From Pseudoneurospora amorphoporcata (taxonomy: Eukaryota > Ascomycota > Sordariomycetes > Sordariales > Sordariaceae), in the NCBI GenBank assembly GCA_033297205.1, contig MU859307.1:1-41700 (forward strand): a DNA stretch of 41,700 nucleotides. The letters are read 5' to 3'. This document shows positions 24,443-33,552 of this stretch, piece after piece. Made by a program: the position numbers and the translations under genes. The notes beneath the pieces are model-generated. The model had not been told where the DNA came from. It saw nothing but the letters and a program-made list of their open reading frames with translations, and made no database searches. Position 1 is the first letter of the stretch. Each line of letters opens with the position of its first letter.

Positions 24443-27069
24443 GCTTGATTTCTTTTTTCGCTTTTGTTTTGCATTTTTCTATCTTGCTCATGGTTGCTTC
24501 CATTTCAGTCGCTCTCTTTTTTGCATCACTGCATTATATAATTATCACAGCTTAGATAGCATCGTGTTGTGGACTTTCATTTCTTTGGGATGCATGTATC
24601 GCTTATTGCGTTGGTGGATTGCCTGCTCAATCTGCATATTTCACGAGATGAACGGTTGCAGTCAATTGTTGGCGATGCAGTTGTTGGTGTTGATTGACGG
24701 TTCGCACCTTCCGCATTTCGAGGCCGTATCAGTTCCCAGCTTTTATGATTGAAGATCGATCCCATTCAAAGGTTCCGATTGTTGCCCAAAAGTCAAAGAC
24801 GATTCATCCCTCCATGAGTCCCCCCATCCATCCACAGCGTTTACGACATCCACACCACGCAGCACACGGCAGATTAAGATCCTGAGAAAAAAAAACGGAT
24901 ACACTGATCTTCACATTAAACACTCAAACCCTCATATTCTTCTACCCGGGTCGCGCGCACGCAACTACCGACCCCAAACAGGTCCGTTCCCTTCCCAAGT
25001 CGAGGGGAGGCAGAGCAAGATAGAATGCATTTAGCTGGGGATAAAGCACGAGGTGTCCGCGTTTTTGACCGCACGAGTTGAGGCAGGCGTGTTCTCCATG
25101 CTCAGGATAAGTGCTCCCTACATCGACAAGCGATCTGGCTGTTCCTCTCAAGAACACCACAAACGAAAGGGTCTGTCTGCCCTTTGAGGAGCGATCACCT
25201 TCCATCTCGATTTCTTTCCCAGCTTCAGCTCGCACAGGAGCAACGAGGGGATAAGATGCCAATTTCTAGACGCTTCGATCTGGAAACGAGCAACAACATG
25301 GCCGCTTCGGTTCGAGAAGCTCGAGTGTCTGTACCGGTCTGGCTGTTTCCACTCAATATATGACGAACGGTTTATCCTTTTCGTACCGAATGGCAGTCGT
25401 GAGTCGCCTTCTGTCCCCTTTTCGTTTCCCAAAGCTTCATTCACGGAGGATCGAGTATGGGATAAGAATACTATTTCTGGCTGCTTCGTCTGGAACGAGC
25501 AACAACGTGGTCTCACTGGATCAAAAAACTCAAGGTGTCTGCCTTCTGTCCGTCTCATTGGATCAAAAAACTCGGGTGTCTACCTTCTCTCTCACAGTTG
25601 GCTACCTACCCAGCGAACTCATCAAACGAGCCAAGCGGTTCGGTTGCAGAGATGACTACAGGCATGTATACACACAGAAAAGCTCACAGTTCTCTTTCCA
25701 AAGCAGGTGCCTTAGGTTCAACTGACTAGAGCTACCTGGTGGGAAAATGGGTACGGTATTTGACCCGTGTGTGGTTGTTTCCGTTCCTTCCCTCCAAGCA
25801 GATGAGGGCTGTGACATGAGGCTCTATGCGTCGCATAGAGTTAAACGGGGCTCGGAGTCGGCCCCCGCCTCACGCACCTGCCCGTTTCCAAGTGCACATG
25901 TGCCGGACCACGGCCGCCCTCAGACTTTGAGCCTCAACGCGGGGGTGTGGCTCATCTCGCTACTGGCTTCGATCGGCCAGCTACCTCTATGCAACGCATA
26001 CCTTATCACGTCACTGCCCTGGCTGGTCAGTTCGGTCAAGCCAATCAGTCTTGTTGTAGCCCCGTTTGCTTCTTTTCGTGGAGGGGACAGTCAGGGATCA
26101 CCTCAACAGAATGGAGACAGCCTCGCTGGAGGAAGGTCAGCTGTAGAAGTTGAGATCAGATGGAATAGTCCAGCCACCTATCTACCATCTGGAACAGTCC
26201 ATCTTCATCCAACGAGCAGGTAACACAGCCACGATCCTGATAAGCTCAGGGACGAGATGAGCCCCTCCTACTTCGATCCCGGGCTGTTATTGGTCTTGCC
26301 CTAATCTGGAGGCTGTATTGTCGTGTACAAAGTAATGCATCATCGAACAAGTACACACTGCAGTTCAGACTTGGTACGTTGACCAAGCAACAAGCCACAC
26401 ACTTCTTTTTCTTTCCCAACCGAGGGCTATATCTGAACTTCAGCCCTAGGTAAGTACCGGTACCTAACTTGTGCCCCGCACCAAATTTTCCTCCTACATA
26501 AACCTCTTCTCGAAATCTTGTCCACTCCCTCTTTTCTCCCCCCAAAACAACAAACTCTTCACTCACCCTCACTTCTTGTCCTCCTTAACAAGGCAAGTCG
26601 TGAACCAACAAGATGGCCACCATCAACTACACTCCGGCGCCGCCGGCAGCCCCATCTTTACTGCTGCTGGCGGCGTCGACGCCGTCTCACTCTCACCTGG
26701 CGTCACCTTGATCGCCACCTTCATTGCCAAGTTCTTGTCTCGACTGGTTGTGCCTCGCTCTCCGAGCTGAGCGCGTTGCTCCCAAGAAAAGGTCAGTTCA
26801 GTTCGATATCATCAACTTACCTACCCTCTCACTTTTCCCTCATCGCGTCATTTCTCATCTTCGTGATCTTCACCTCCATTCTGCCCACCAGCTCAAATAT
26901 TGCTGCTGCTTTTTACACGTACACTGTCGACCTCTTTCTGTGATGGAATCTGAGCCGATACTGACAACATAGCAGATCAACCATCACCAACGATCTCTGG
27001 GTTATCCCGCCCTGCCAGGCCAGTCATGGGAGCATGGTGCACCGCATTCATCAAGGCATGACGGCCTTA
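24443..27069. other. Repeat-containing intergenic DNA
   Basis: No intact gene is seen. The tract contains an imperfect tandem duplication at 25134-25541. A 32-codon frame at 26613-26711 has a gene-like context (CT-rich leader, AAGATGGCC) but ends at once; a different frame across the same stretch (SGAAGSPIFTAAGGVDAVSL) looks more protein-like, suggesting a frameshifted relic of the start of a gene. The longer frame at 25747-26223 has no protein character. Confidence 0.45.
25134..25590. repeat. Imperfect tandem duplication of about 200 bp plus a short third copy
   Basis: Unit 1 (25134-25331) and unit 2 (25338-25541) both start TCTGGCTGTT. Both contain GGGATAAGA, then a Phe/Tyr-like ATTTCT stretch, then GGAACGAGCAACAACRTGG or a near match, and both end near GTGTCTG. 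They differ at many sites, so the duplication is old. A third short copy at 25558-25590 repeats GGATCAAAAAACTC and GTGTCTACCTTCT from the end of unit 2. Confidence 0.7.
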
Positions 27070-27205
27070 AGGCCTGTTCGGGTCCGCGTTAGGGATTTTA
27101 AGAAATAAACGTGTTAGCGTGCAGGGTCCGCAGCTGCACTCCTGCAACATTAAGGCAGCGTTAAGGTAGGCCAAGACTTTGACTGCAAGATGGGAAGAAG
27201 TGCTA
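27070..27205 (+). mobile_element. Solo left end of the 653-bp TTA-target MITE family
   Basis: Preceded by TTA (27067-27069), this block starts AGGCCTGTTCGGGTCC. It matches 35605-35740, the left end of the complete MITE, with only scattered differences over about 136 bases. The matching right end (CGAACAGGCCT) is not found downstream before the next tRNA, so the copy is truncated or was broken by later rearrangement. Confidence 0.85.
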
Positions 27206-27409
27206 ATTCCTTCCAAGGCCGCGTGGGCCGCAACCCACGCCGCAACCTCATGCGCAGACCCTCTCACAGGTCCCTCAACACCAGGCACCTCCAAACCAGG
27301 CTAGCCTCAGCCCGTTCAGATCCAATCGGTCCAGCCTCAGACCACCGACTGGTCTCCCACAACTCGCCATACTGCACATGAGCGGATCGCCTCCGTCCCA
27401 AGCCCGAGG

Positions 27410-27538
27410 CCGGCACAAACACCTACGATCTACACCTTCGTGTCACAGATCCTCACTTCCACTCGGCTTCCCAGTACTACCATCCTTCTCGGCATGAACT
27501 ATCTTGCCAGGCGCGTCAACATGATGGATGAAGGCTAG
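27410..27538 (+). pseudogene. Cyclin-like gene fragment
   Basis: A frame of 42 codons reads PTIYTFVSQILTSTRLPSTT followed by ILLGMNYLARRVNMM, then a stop at 27536. The pattern resembles the N-terminal helices of Pcl/Pho80-type fungal cyclins. The piece has no start, no rest of the fold and no splice context. The family is inferred from pattern memory only. Confidence 0.45.
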
Positions 27539-27556
27539 CGGCCCGCCGGTGCGCAA

Positions 27557-27680
27557 GGTGATCCCTATGCCATGTGTATGTGTCCTCCGTTCTTCCCCAA
27601 CATTCCCGGACACCCGTTAACTCGCAAACAGACGGCGGTTATGACAACCATGTTGCTTTGTGGTGGCAGTCCCAGTTAGA
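27557..27680 (+). pseudogene. Unidentified gene fragment with a retained intron
   Basis: A short coding-like piece (GDPYA) is followed by what looks like an intron with a GTGTAT/GTATGT donor, branch site GTTAAC and acceptor AAACAG (about 27574-27632). Coding-like sequence GGYDNHVALWWQSQLEQ then runs into the inverted gene A block. A Gly/Tyr-rich C-terminus like this occurs in KH-domain splicing factors, but the match is weak. Confidence 0.3.
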
Positions 27681-27983
27681 GCAACGCCAACGAGTTCCCT
27701 ACCTCTCTCGTCATCGTCCTCTTCCTCTCCTTCTTCGTTACCTTCTTCGGCCTGACCTTGTTGGCGACGAGCACGCACATGCACCACCCTTACAAGCTGG
27801 GCGTCCTATACGTCGTAGATTCAGTACCCGCAAAGGGCTGGATCAGGCAAAGGCCCTCGGACAGCCCGTCACCTGTGGCGCCCGTACGCATTGGACGATA
27901 CGCGCCGTTCTAGTCTCCATCGTCTCCCCCATCAACAACGAGCCATCGAACCCAACATCAATAAACCGTGACGACTCCTCTGA
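27681..27983 (-). pseudogene. Inverted fragment of gene A exon 3, split by an insertion
   Basis: Bases 27869-27983 are the reverse complement of gene A 4681-4794, and 27681-27790 of gene A 4795-4907, with a few substitutions each. The two parts abut exactly in gene A coordinates. They are separated here by a 78-bp unrelated piece (27791-27868), so the insertion came after the copy was made or during its assembly. Confidence 0.88.
27791..27868 (+). pseudogene. CID-domain (NRD1/SEB1-like) gene fragment
   Basis: The 78-bp insertion within the gene A copy translates as KLGVLYVVDSV. After a one-base shift it continues TRKGLDQAKALGQPV. This resembles the helix of the CTD-interacting domain in fungal NRD1/SEB1-type RNA-binding proteins (LGVLYVVDSVTRKWLDQA-like). 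The piece is too short and frameshifted to function. Identification is from pattern memory. Confidence 0.5.
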
Positions 27984-28056
27984 GTTGCAGGTTGTTCTTC
28001 AACCTATGACCATTGCCTCTACAGTCAACAACATACATTATCAACCTGAGCTCAAG

Positions 28057-28190
28057 ATGGAGTCTTTAGTCTTCTTCAAGTTCAAATCTAACAAGGAGCC
28101 CACCCGTGTGGAGTTCGTCGGAACTGGCATGTCCGTCTTCGAACTCGAACGTGAAATCATCCTGAAAAGTGCGCTCGACGATGGCACTTT
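28057..28190 (+). pseudogene. MPE1/RBBP6-like gene fragment, DWNN domain
   Basis: From the ATG at 28057 the frame reads MESLVFFKFKSNKEPTRVEF and then VGTGMSVFELEREIILKS. This is the first two-thirds of the ubiquitin-like DWNN domain that starts MPE1/RBBP6 proteins, subunits of the mRNA cleavage and polyadenylation factor. A leader-like sequence precedes the ATG (CCTGAGCTCAAG). The domain breaks off near ALDDGT and runs into a gene A piece at 28211. As a fragment it cannot supply the normal function, and the intact gene must be elsewhere. Confidence 0.8.
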
Positions 28191-28210
28191 GGCTCTGATT
28201 TCGTCTCTCC

Positions 28211-28236
28211 CAACAGAGACCGGGCACCTCTCGTAT
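28211..28236 (+). repeat. Gene A intron 2/exon 3 junction copy
   Basis: Twenty-six bases are identical to gene A 4375-4400. They start with the intron 2 acceptor CAACAG and continue into exon 3 (AGACCGGGCACCTCTCG). Looser similarity continues to about 28263. Keeping intron bases argues for DNA-level copying. Confidence 0.85.
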
Positions 28237-28372
28237 TTCCATGGCTGCGAGCAGCGCTGCTGCTCACAACAGGAGCGAAGCCAAGTCACTGGCGGATGAC
28301 TCAATCAACAATCTGCCCATCTCGGATTACATGGATCGCCAAGTCCGGCTTTTTTTGTGTTGTTTTTCCAGC

Positions 28373-28505
28373 GTCATGGTCAATGCCGACGGAGAGTTTG
28401 TCATTGCCCGCCGAGCCTGGCAAGGCTTCATGGGAACAGTTTCAGGAGCGTGGGCTGGAGTGCCCCATCGACCACAAGTTGTTCATAGACCCAATGAAGA
28501 CACCA
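28373..28505 (+). pseudogene. MPE1/RBBP6-like gene fragment, linker and RING start (copy 1)
   Basis: VMVNADGEFVIA in one frame is followed, after a frameshift, by EPGKASWEQFQERGLECPID and HKLFIDPMKTP in another. In MPE1 proteins this linker comes directly before the RING/U-box-like zinc domain, whose first Cys is in LECPID. The domain stops before its remaining zinc ligands. The preceding TTTTTTTGTGTTGTTTTTCC with AG looks like an intron end. Confidence 0.75.
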
Positions 28506-29009
28506 GTGCACTCCAGCTCACGCTCCTGACAAGGAAAGGAAAAGAAAGAGAAAGTCTTTTCGCACCGCCGCAAATGTCTTTATACACCGCTGTCCAAAAT
28601 ACTACTAAGTATAACTTTGCCAAAAAAGAAGTTGTCAGTATAAAAATGGTACCAGAATTTTCGTAATTTTCTACTCTATTTTATAGTCTAGTTGCCTTAG
28701 ACGTATCTGTCTAAAGGAAAGACTCAATGCAAATATTCCAAATTTAAAGTAAATAAATAGTTTTTTCTTCTTTTATTATATACTGAGGGCTATATAGGGC
28801 GCCTAGGTACGCCCGACACATTATATTGTACAACCACAATAAATAAAGATTCCGATGTACCTTTTATATGCTACGGCCTTAATTTGGCTGAGTTACCTCT
28901 AAAAGCCTTTTTTGATAGCGGTGCGAAAAGACTTCCTCAAAAGAAAAAGAAAAAGAAAAGAACAAAAAAAAGACCTCCGCCACATCATTCTTCCACTTGC
29001 CACCCTTTC

Positions 29010-29099
29010 CATCCTCCTCTTCACTCTTGTTGACGCCCGGAAGACTCGAGGGTCTTCCCCTATCCGTACGCCCACTAAGAGCGGCAGGACCGAAGAGAG
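29010..29099 (-). repeat. Inverted copy of the gene A 3' flank
   Basis: This is the reverse complement of about 5520-5608, downstream of the gene A stop, with only a few substitutions (shared core GACTCGAGGGTCTTCCCCTA on this strand). It shows that the copied gene A DNA included untranslated or flanking sequence. Confidence 0.9.
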
Positions 29100-29263
29100 G
29101 CTACCTCAACGTTGGCCAAGGCCGCTCTTCGCCTATTTGGTTGTTTTACAAGCCTTACACCTGAGCAACTTGAGACTTGGCAATTCCAAACCACAAAAAG
29201 TAAGCTTGAAGGGGTGGGTGATCCCGAGATCAATGATGGGCTGCTCCTGAGGGAAACAAGGAG

Positions 29264-29328
29264 ATTCAGGAGCGTGGGCTGGAGTGCCCAATCGACCACA
29301 AGTTGTTCATAGACCCAATGAAGACACC
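29264..29328 (+). pseudogene. MPE1/RBBP6-like gene fragment, RING start (copy 2)
   Basis: The piece encodes IQERGLECPIDHKLFIDPMK and is nearly identical in DNA to 28444-28505. After it, CACTCCAGCCCACGCTC is the inverted complement of its own beginning (GAGCGTGGGCTGGAGTG), so the piece is bounded by an inverted repeat. Copy 1 has a similar, imperfect arrangement. Confidence 0.75.
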
Positions 29329-29430
29329 ACTCCAGCCCACGCTCAGCGGCAACAACTGCCATCACAGGAACCGCAATTGCATCAACAGCAACAGCAACGC
29401 CAGCAGCCGCAACAAAGGCACACGCGCGCA

Positions 29431-29472
29431 CCCCCCCCCAAAAAAAAAAGAAAAAAAGAAAAAAAAAAAAAA
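29431..29472. repeat. C-run / A-rich simple sequence
   Basis: Nine or so C residues are followed by about 32 bases that are nearly all A with a few G. It could be a decayed poly(A) or plain simple sequence. It explains long Lys- or Phe-rich frames across this spot. Confidence 0.9.
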
Positions 29473-29997
29473 GGAGATCCCAACCCAACATCCTCGGGCC
29501 AACTCCACGGATTGCAGTGGTCCGTCAGTCGTGTCATACAGCTCCCCGATGTCAGTTGACTCTCCCGTCCATTCTCAAGGTCGACTCCTTGAGGAGGGTG
29601 AGATCCGAGAGGATTGAGAGAACCACTGCAAGTCCTAGCCCACTTGCTCACACACCAATCCAAAACGCCCCCAATCCCGGGCTGGGCGGGGCCAGGGAAC
29701 AAACCGCCCGGCTCGGCGAGCGGCCAATTCGAAAATCTGCTAACAAAACAAAAACAACCCAGTGTTGTCTTTCCAACTGGTACTTGGTGGTTGTCACCGC
29801 GAGGTGGAGGAACTCTCTGGCGAGCTATATGAAGCGCCTGGAGGAGGAGGAGAAGGAGAAGGAGGAGCAGAAGAAGATCAACGACATCATCGTTGCTCGA
29901 GAAGAACCCGAACATGGCGGACGTTGACATCTGTCGCCGGCACGTATAAGGGTCGCAGTAGTGATATGAAGGATTACTGCTCCACTGCGCCGTGTAG

Positions 29998-30070
29998 CGT
30001 TCGGTAAAAAAAAAACTTATTTTTCATGCACGTCCTGCAACCACCTGCAACTACCTGCACTTACCCCAAA
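29998..30070 (-). mobile_element. Internal fragment of the TTA-target MITE family
   Basis: The plus-strand sequence TTCGGTAAAA..CTTATTTTTCATGCAC..CCTGCAACCACCTGCA..TTACCCCAAA matches the reverse complement of about 36110-36177, an internal segment near the right end of the 653-bp MITE. The orientation is opposite to that of the solo left end at 27070, so the two are not the ends of one simple element. Confidence 0.75.
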
Positions 30071-31183
30071 CTGCCAAGGAGGTGCTAGATCGCCAGAGAG
30101 CAGATATCAGACTGGATATTGAGATGAAACGAACCAAGACACAGAGAAAGAGAGAGAGTTGCCGGCTGGACTGGTGGAAGAAAGCTTTCCACCCTGTCTC
30201 CGTCCTGGCGAAGGCTACGGCCGCCTCTGACAGGGATCTCACTCCTCGCAGCATCACCGCATATCTCATCGTCGGTTGGCTGGCTGTCTGCTATGGTGCA
30301 AGCTCATCAGCATCTGCAGTTCAGGAACTTGATCAAGCATATTGTGAATATGCCCGGCAAGCGCCCACTTTAACTCAAGGAACACCTTCCTACTACACAA
30401 ATTTTCTGGAATAAATACTTCAGTTTGAGTGGAAGCCCTCTTCAACCAGGAGCTCCTCTCCTCGTTCAAGCAGCCAGTTGGCTGGTCAGCTGGCCGACGA
30501 TGATGATATGATTTCATCGTCGGTCGGCTGGCTCTCCTTTTCAGAAGAGGCAAGCTCGACTTGCCCTACTTTCTCCCTGTCAACATGGTCACCGGCGCCA
30601 AGCACGAGAATGAGAGAGTGGTGGGTGGGATGGATCGTTCGTGGAGGATGGGACTAGTGTGATGATAAGGTATATACCTATGTACGTAGTATCTGACTCG
30701 AGGTATATTCAATAATTCAACAGATGTCATTTCAACAATAACTTGACAAGCAGGTCCAGCACTAGAAAGACTTGCCGTCATAAGAACATTTGTACCACAT
30801 ATCCGAGTCGTTCATATTCATTACCTTACCTGTACGAATAAGGTACTGCCGTATGCCGTAATTTGCGCCCAAGACCCGTTTCGGCCGCCGGAAACGGCGA
30901 GCTGGTGTAAGTGAAATAAATGCATTGACTGGAAGTGAAAACATCAAACACCTTTGCTTTGAGGTGTTCGTGCGAGGAATGAACGACTGACTTACCATGC
31001 TTCTAAGAAGACATCTTTCTTATTAAACATGCTGTGATTTGCACCCTATTCATCCCTTTCATAGTGTTTGATCCCAAGCGAACGTCCGCATCGGTGCATC
31101 ACCATTCGGTAGGCGTTGCGGCACAGGCGCAGGCAGGGCCTGGCGCTGAAAATAACAAGATCCGAGCCCATATTCCACCAAAG
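30071..31183. other. Intergenic DNA upstream of tRNA-Phe
   Basis: A coding-like frame at about 30070-30270 (DRQRADIRLDIEMKRTKTQ) may be one more relic of the mosaic, but I cannot assign it. CATCGTCGGTYGGCTGGC occurs at about 30269 and 30519, and the second copy forms an imperfect inverted repeat with CAGCTGGCCGACGATGA just before it. Nothing else is seen. Confidence 0.4.
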
Positions 31184-31272
31184 GCGGGTTTAGCTCAGTT
31201 GGGAGAGCGTCAGACTGAAGTCCACTTCACTCATAAATCTGAAGGTCGTGTGTTCGATCCACACAAACCGCA
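31184..31272 (+). tRNA. tRNA-Phe (anticodon GAA), with 16-nt intron
   Basis: The acceptor GCGGGTT faces AAACCGC with one G-A mismatch, as in the Neurospora tRNA-Phe as I remember it. The D arm is GCTCAGTTGGGAGAGC, the anticodon stem TCAGA/TCTGA with loop CTGAAG+A, and the T arm GTGTG-TTCGATC-CACAC, with discriminator A. A 16-nt intron (TCCACTTCACTCATAA) sits after base 37. A T-rich terminator (TCTTTTTCTC) follows at about 31280. Confidence 0.94.
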
Positions 31273-32784
31273 TCAAATTCTCTTTTTCTCTTTTTTGCTG
31301 TCTTGATGGATTTTGCTGGTGGAGTTGTGGTCGGAATGGGGGGCAGGGGTGATCCTGCTTTTTTGAACTTGGGTACTGTGGGCATGACTCGCGTGTAAGT
31401 CGTGGATGGGGCTCCCTCTTGTCCCAAAAGGGGAATGAAAAGGACAAATCGGAAAACTGCGCACGAGTGCGAGCTTGTTGACACTTGATAAGGTAGGTCA
31501 TGCAGAAGCGCTTTCACCGGTTGAGGGCAATATAAGACGCATGACTTTTACCCGGTTGAGGCGTCCAACCGGGTTTTGGACAAATCCGGTTCCATGAAAG
31601 AACATCTTGGCGTTTGGAAAGCGATGTAAGCCGCAGGCTGGCAGGAATGTGCTGTGCTGAATGAATTCAGAAGAAATTTAGTGATCATGGGAGCGTCTCA
31701 ACCTATTATTTTCTTTGGCACAGCATAGGGGTCATCCTTTCCTGGAACATCAGCGGCCCAGCCCTACAGAAATTGGAAAGAAGGAAGATTGCTCGACTTC
31801 GAAATCTGATGAACCCAGATATACAAGCGTTCCTACTAACACCATCAGCCGGAAGCTCTTGCCGAACTTCCATCCACCGCCGTTGCGGTAGGTCGCACAG
31901 TCTGCGTGACGCCTTCCTTGCGAACAGTTACCCAACAAGGTCATCAGAATTCCAGCAGCCTGGATCCAAGTGACGGGTCATTCTATGACATAGCATTAAC
32001 AGGAGCTGGTAGGGCTGACCGAGTGACCCACGTGGCTGTCAGGCAGTGTACCTTGAGTGACGAATCGGACGGGTCAAGCGAGGACCTGAAAGTTGCGCCT
32101 TTGTGTTGTAACATACCCTGAACTTGGCTCTAACCCCACACCTACCAGAAAATACTGCTTTTCTCGGTAGTAACGTCGAAAAGGCGTAGTTTGATCTATG
32201 TAGGGCTGTGTACTACCGAGACCAAGGCGCTGGTTCTTCATCGTCGGTAAGAGCCGAGCGTCCAGAGCCGCTCAAAGTTCGTCCAGACCAGATGAAATTC
32301 TTAGCGGGCGGGCTTGGAAGTATAGAATTTCGAGATTTGCCAAATCTATAGGTCATACGCTACTAAAGATGTTAGTTCAACATGCTAATGTATCGCTGTA
32401 GACTATGAGTGTCGAGAGTTAGTACCTACCTCACATGAAAAGGACAAGATGGCGCCTCGAGGCAACCAAACAACCCAACTTTTCCTTTTGCTGCTCGCCT
32501 GGCCAGGCTTTCTTTCTGTTTCTCCTTTGGAAGTAATAGGCAAAGCGTGTAACTACCTGTAAGGTAGCCGTCCACTCATTTATTAGCACAGCATATTTAT
32601 ACGAAGCAAAGGTGCAACCACATTGCTAAAGGAAAGCTCAACTGCCATTTTGACAGCTCGCTAAATGGGGGAAATGAGGAAAATGGACATAACGAAGAAA
32701 TAATGAAAGGGGAAAAAATATGAAATCAAAGGAAAAAAAAAAGTGAGGCAACCCCCACTTAAGAGAAGTGGAGATCTATGAGAT
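31273..32784. other. Intergenic DNA between tRNA-Phe and tRNA-Leu
   Basis: No gene is supported. CCGGTTGAGG occurs twice near 31518-31562, the second time within a short hairpin ACCCGGTTG..CAACCGGGT. An A-run at 32735-32744 reads as a T-run on the minus strand and is a plausible Pol III terminator for tRNA-Leu. Confidence 0.45.
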
Positions 32785-32894
32785 TGACAAGAGTGGGATT
32801 CGAACCCACGCCCTTTCGGACCACGGAACTGAGTATTAACTCGGATTAAGGGTTAACCTTAACGTGGCGCCTTAGACCGCTCGGCCATCTTGCC
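32785..32894 (-). tRNA. tRNA-Leu (anticodon AAG), with intron of about 28-29 nt
   Basis: On the minus strand the acceptor GGCAAGA pairs with TCTTGTC (one G-T), with discriminator A. The anticodon stem is CCACG/CGTGG with loop TTAAGG+C. The variable arm is long (TCCGAAAGGGC type), as expected of tRNA-Leu, and the T arm is GTGGG-TTCGAAT-CCCAC. The intron follows base 37. The gene lies only 76 bp downstream of the end of the transcription-factor pseudogene, on the same strand. Confidence 0.92.
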
Positions 32895-33126
32895 TTTTTG
32901 TTGAAATTTTGTTAATTCTTTATTATTTTGAGGTCAACCTATTCCGCGGTGCATGCATTCCACCCCCATTTTACTCCACAATGCCGCCTTCCCCTTCCCC
33001 TTCCCTACCCGTATAGACTTGCCTAATGAACCCCTCGGCCTCTTGAATGATTTGCACACTCTGATCCACGCTAGGCGAGCTCGGCTCTCCTTGCACTTTT
33101 TGCCATCCTACTAACAACTCCCTTAT

Positions 33127-33552
33127 GTTATGTTCGGAATCCCAGTATACCAGTATCTAAGAGGTTGCATATACTGTTGATGGCCTGCAGCAAAATCGCT
33201 GTACAGTAACGCAACAGTAATGCACTCCAAAAAATCACCAAGTGAGACGGGGCGCTGTAAATACAGGGCATGCGCGCTGGAAATCCAGTCTTCAGTGCTC
33301 TCATACTGGTATAAACATGGGGTCTAGCGCAGTATGAAAACGAGGAAAGCAGTAAGAACTCCAACGATTTTTGGGCTTCTGATTGGTTAGATGTAGGCCA
33401 TTAGGGGAGTTGGGGGAAGTGCAGCGACTTGCAGATTTTTACTGGAAAACAGCCGAATGCAAAAAGCAGCGGCAGTATGGTGTTGCTTACTGTTCTTACT
33501 ACCATATAAAATTTCTTACTGTTACTGGCATACTGGGATTCCGAACATAACA
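33127..33552. mobile_element. 426-bp PIF/Harbinger-like MITE in the last exon of the regulator
   Basis: The element begins TGTTATGTTCGGAATCCC and ends with its reverse complement. The terminal inverted repeats match over about 29 bases with one difference. It is flanked on both sides by TTA (33124-33126 and 33553-33555), the 3-bp target duplication typical of PIF/Harbinger elements. It encodes no transposase. Its interior shares CTTCTGATTGGTTAGAT and following bases with the 653-bp MITE, so the two families are related. Read from the host gene, it replaces the C-terminus with about 50 foreign codons ending at 33401. Confidence 0.92.

Larger units (their letters stand above)
27206..29997. other. 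Mosaic of captured host-gene fragments
   Basis: This tract is a patchwork of short pieces (about 25-240 bp) of at least four host genes in both orientations, with no intact reading frame. Individual pieces are listed separately. Unassigned parts include a protein-like frame at 29112-29270 (SLTPEQLETWQFQTTKSKLE), a Gln-rich frame at 29340-29430 (QQQQRQQPQQ) and a Glu/Lys-rich frame at 29835-29925 (MKRLEEEEKEKEEQKK). At least one piece keeps the end of an intron, so copying was probably from DNA and not mRNA. AT-rich DNA at about 28640-28900 separates the two MPE1-bearing halves. Confidence 0.75.

Noticed and set aside
29382..29930. Minus frame with long Leu and Phe runs
   Set aside because: It comes from the A-rich run at 29431-29472 and a GAG-rich stretch, and crosses several unrelated mosaic pieces.
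27070..30070. Reading 27070 and 29998 as the two ends of one 3-kb element that captured the genes
   Set aside because: The 29998 piece is internal MITE sequence in the wrong orientation and lacks the terminal AGGCCTG, so no single enclosing element is shown.
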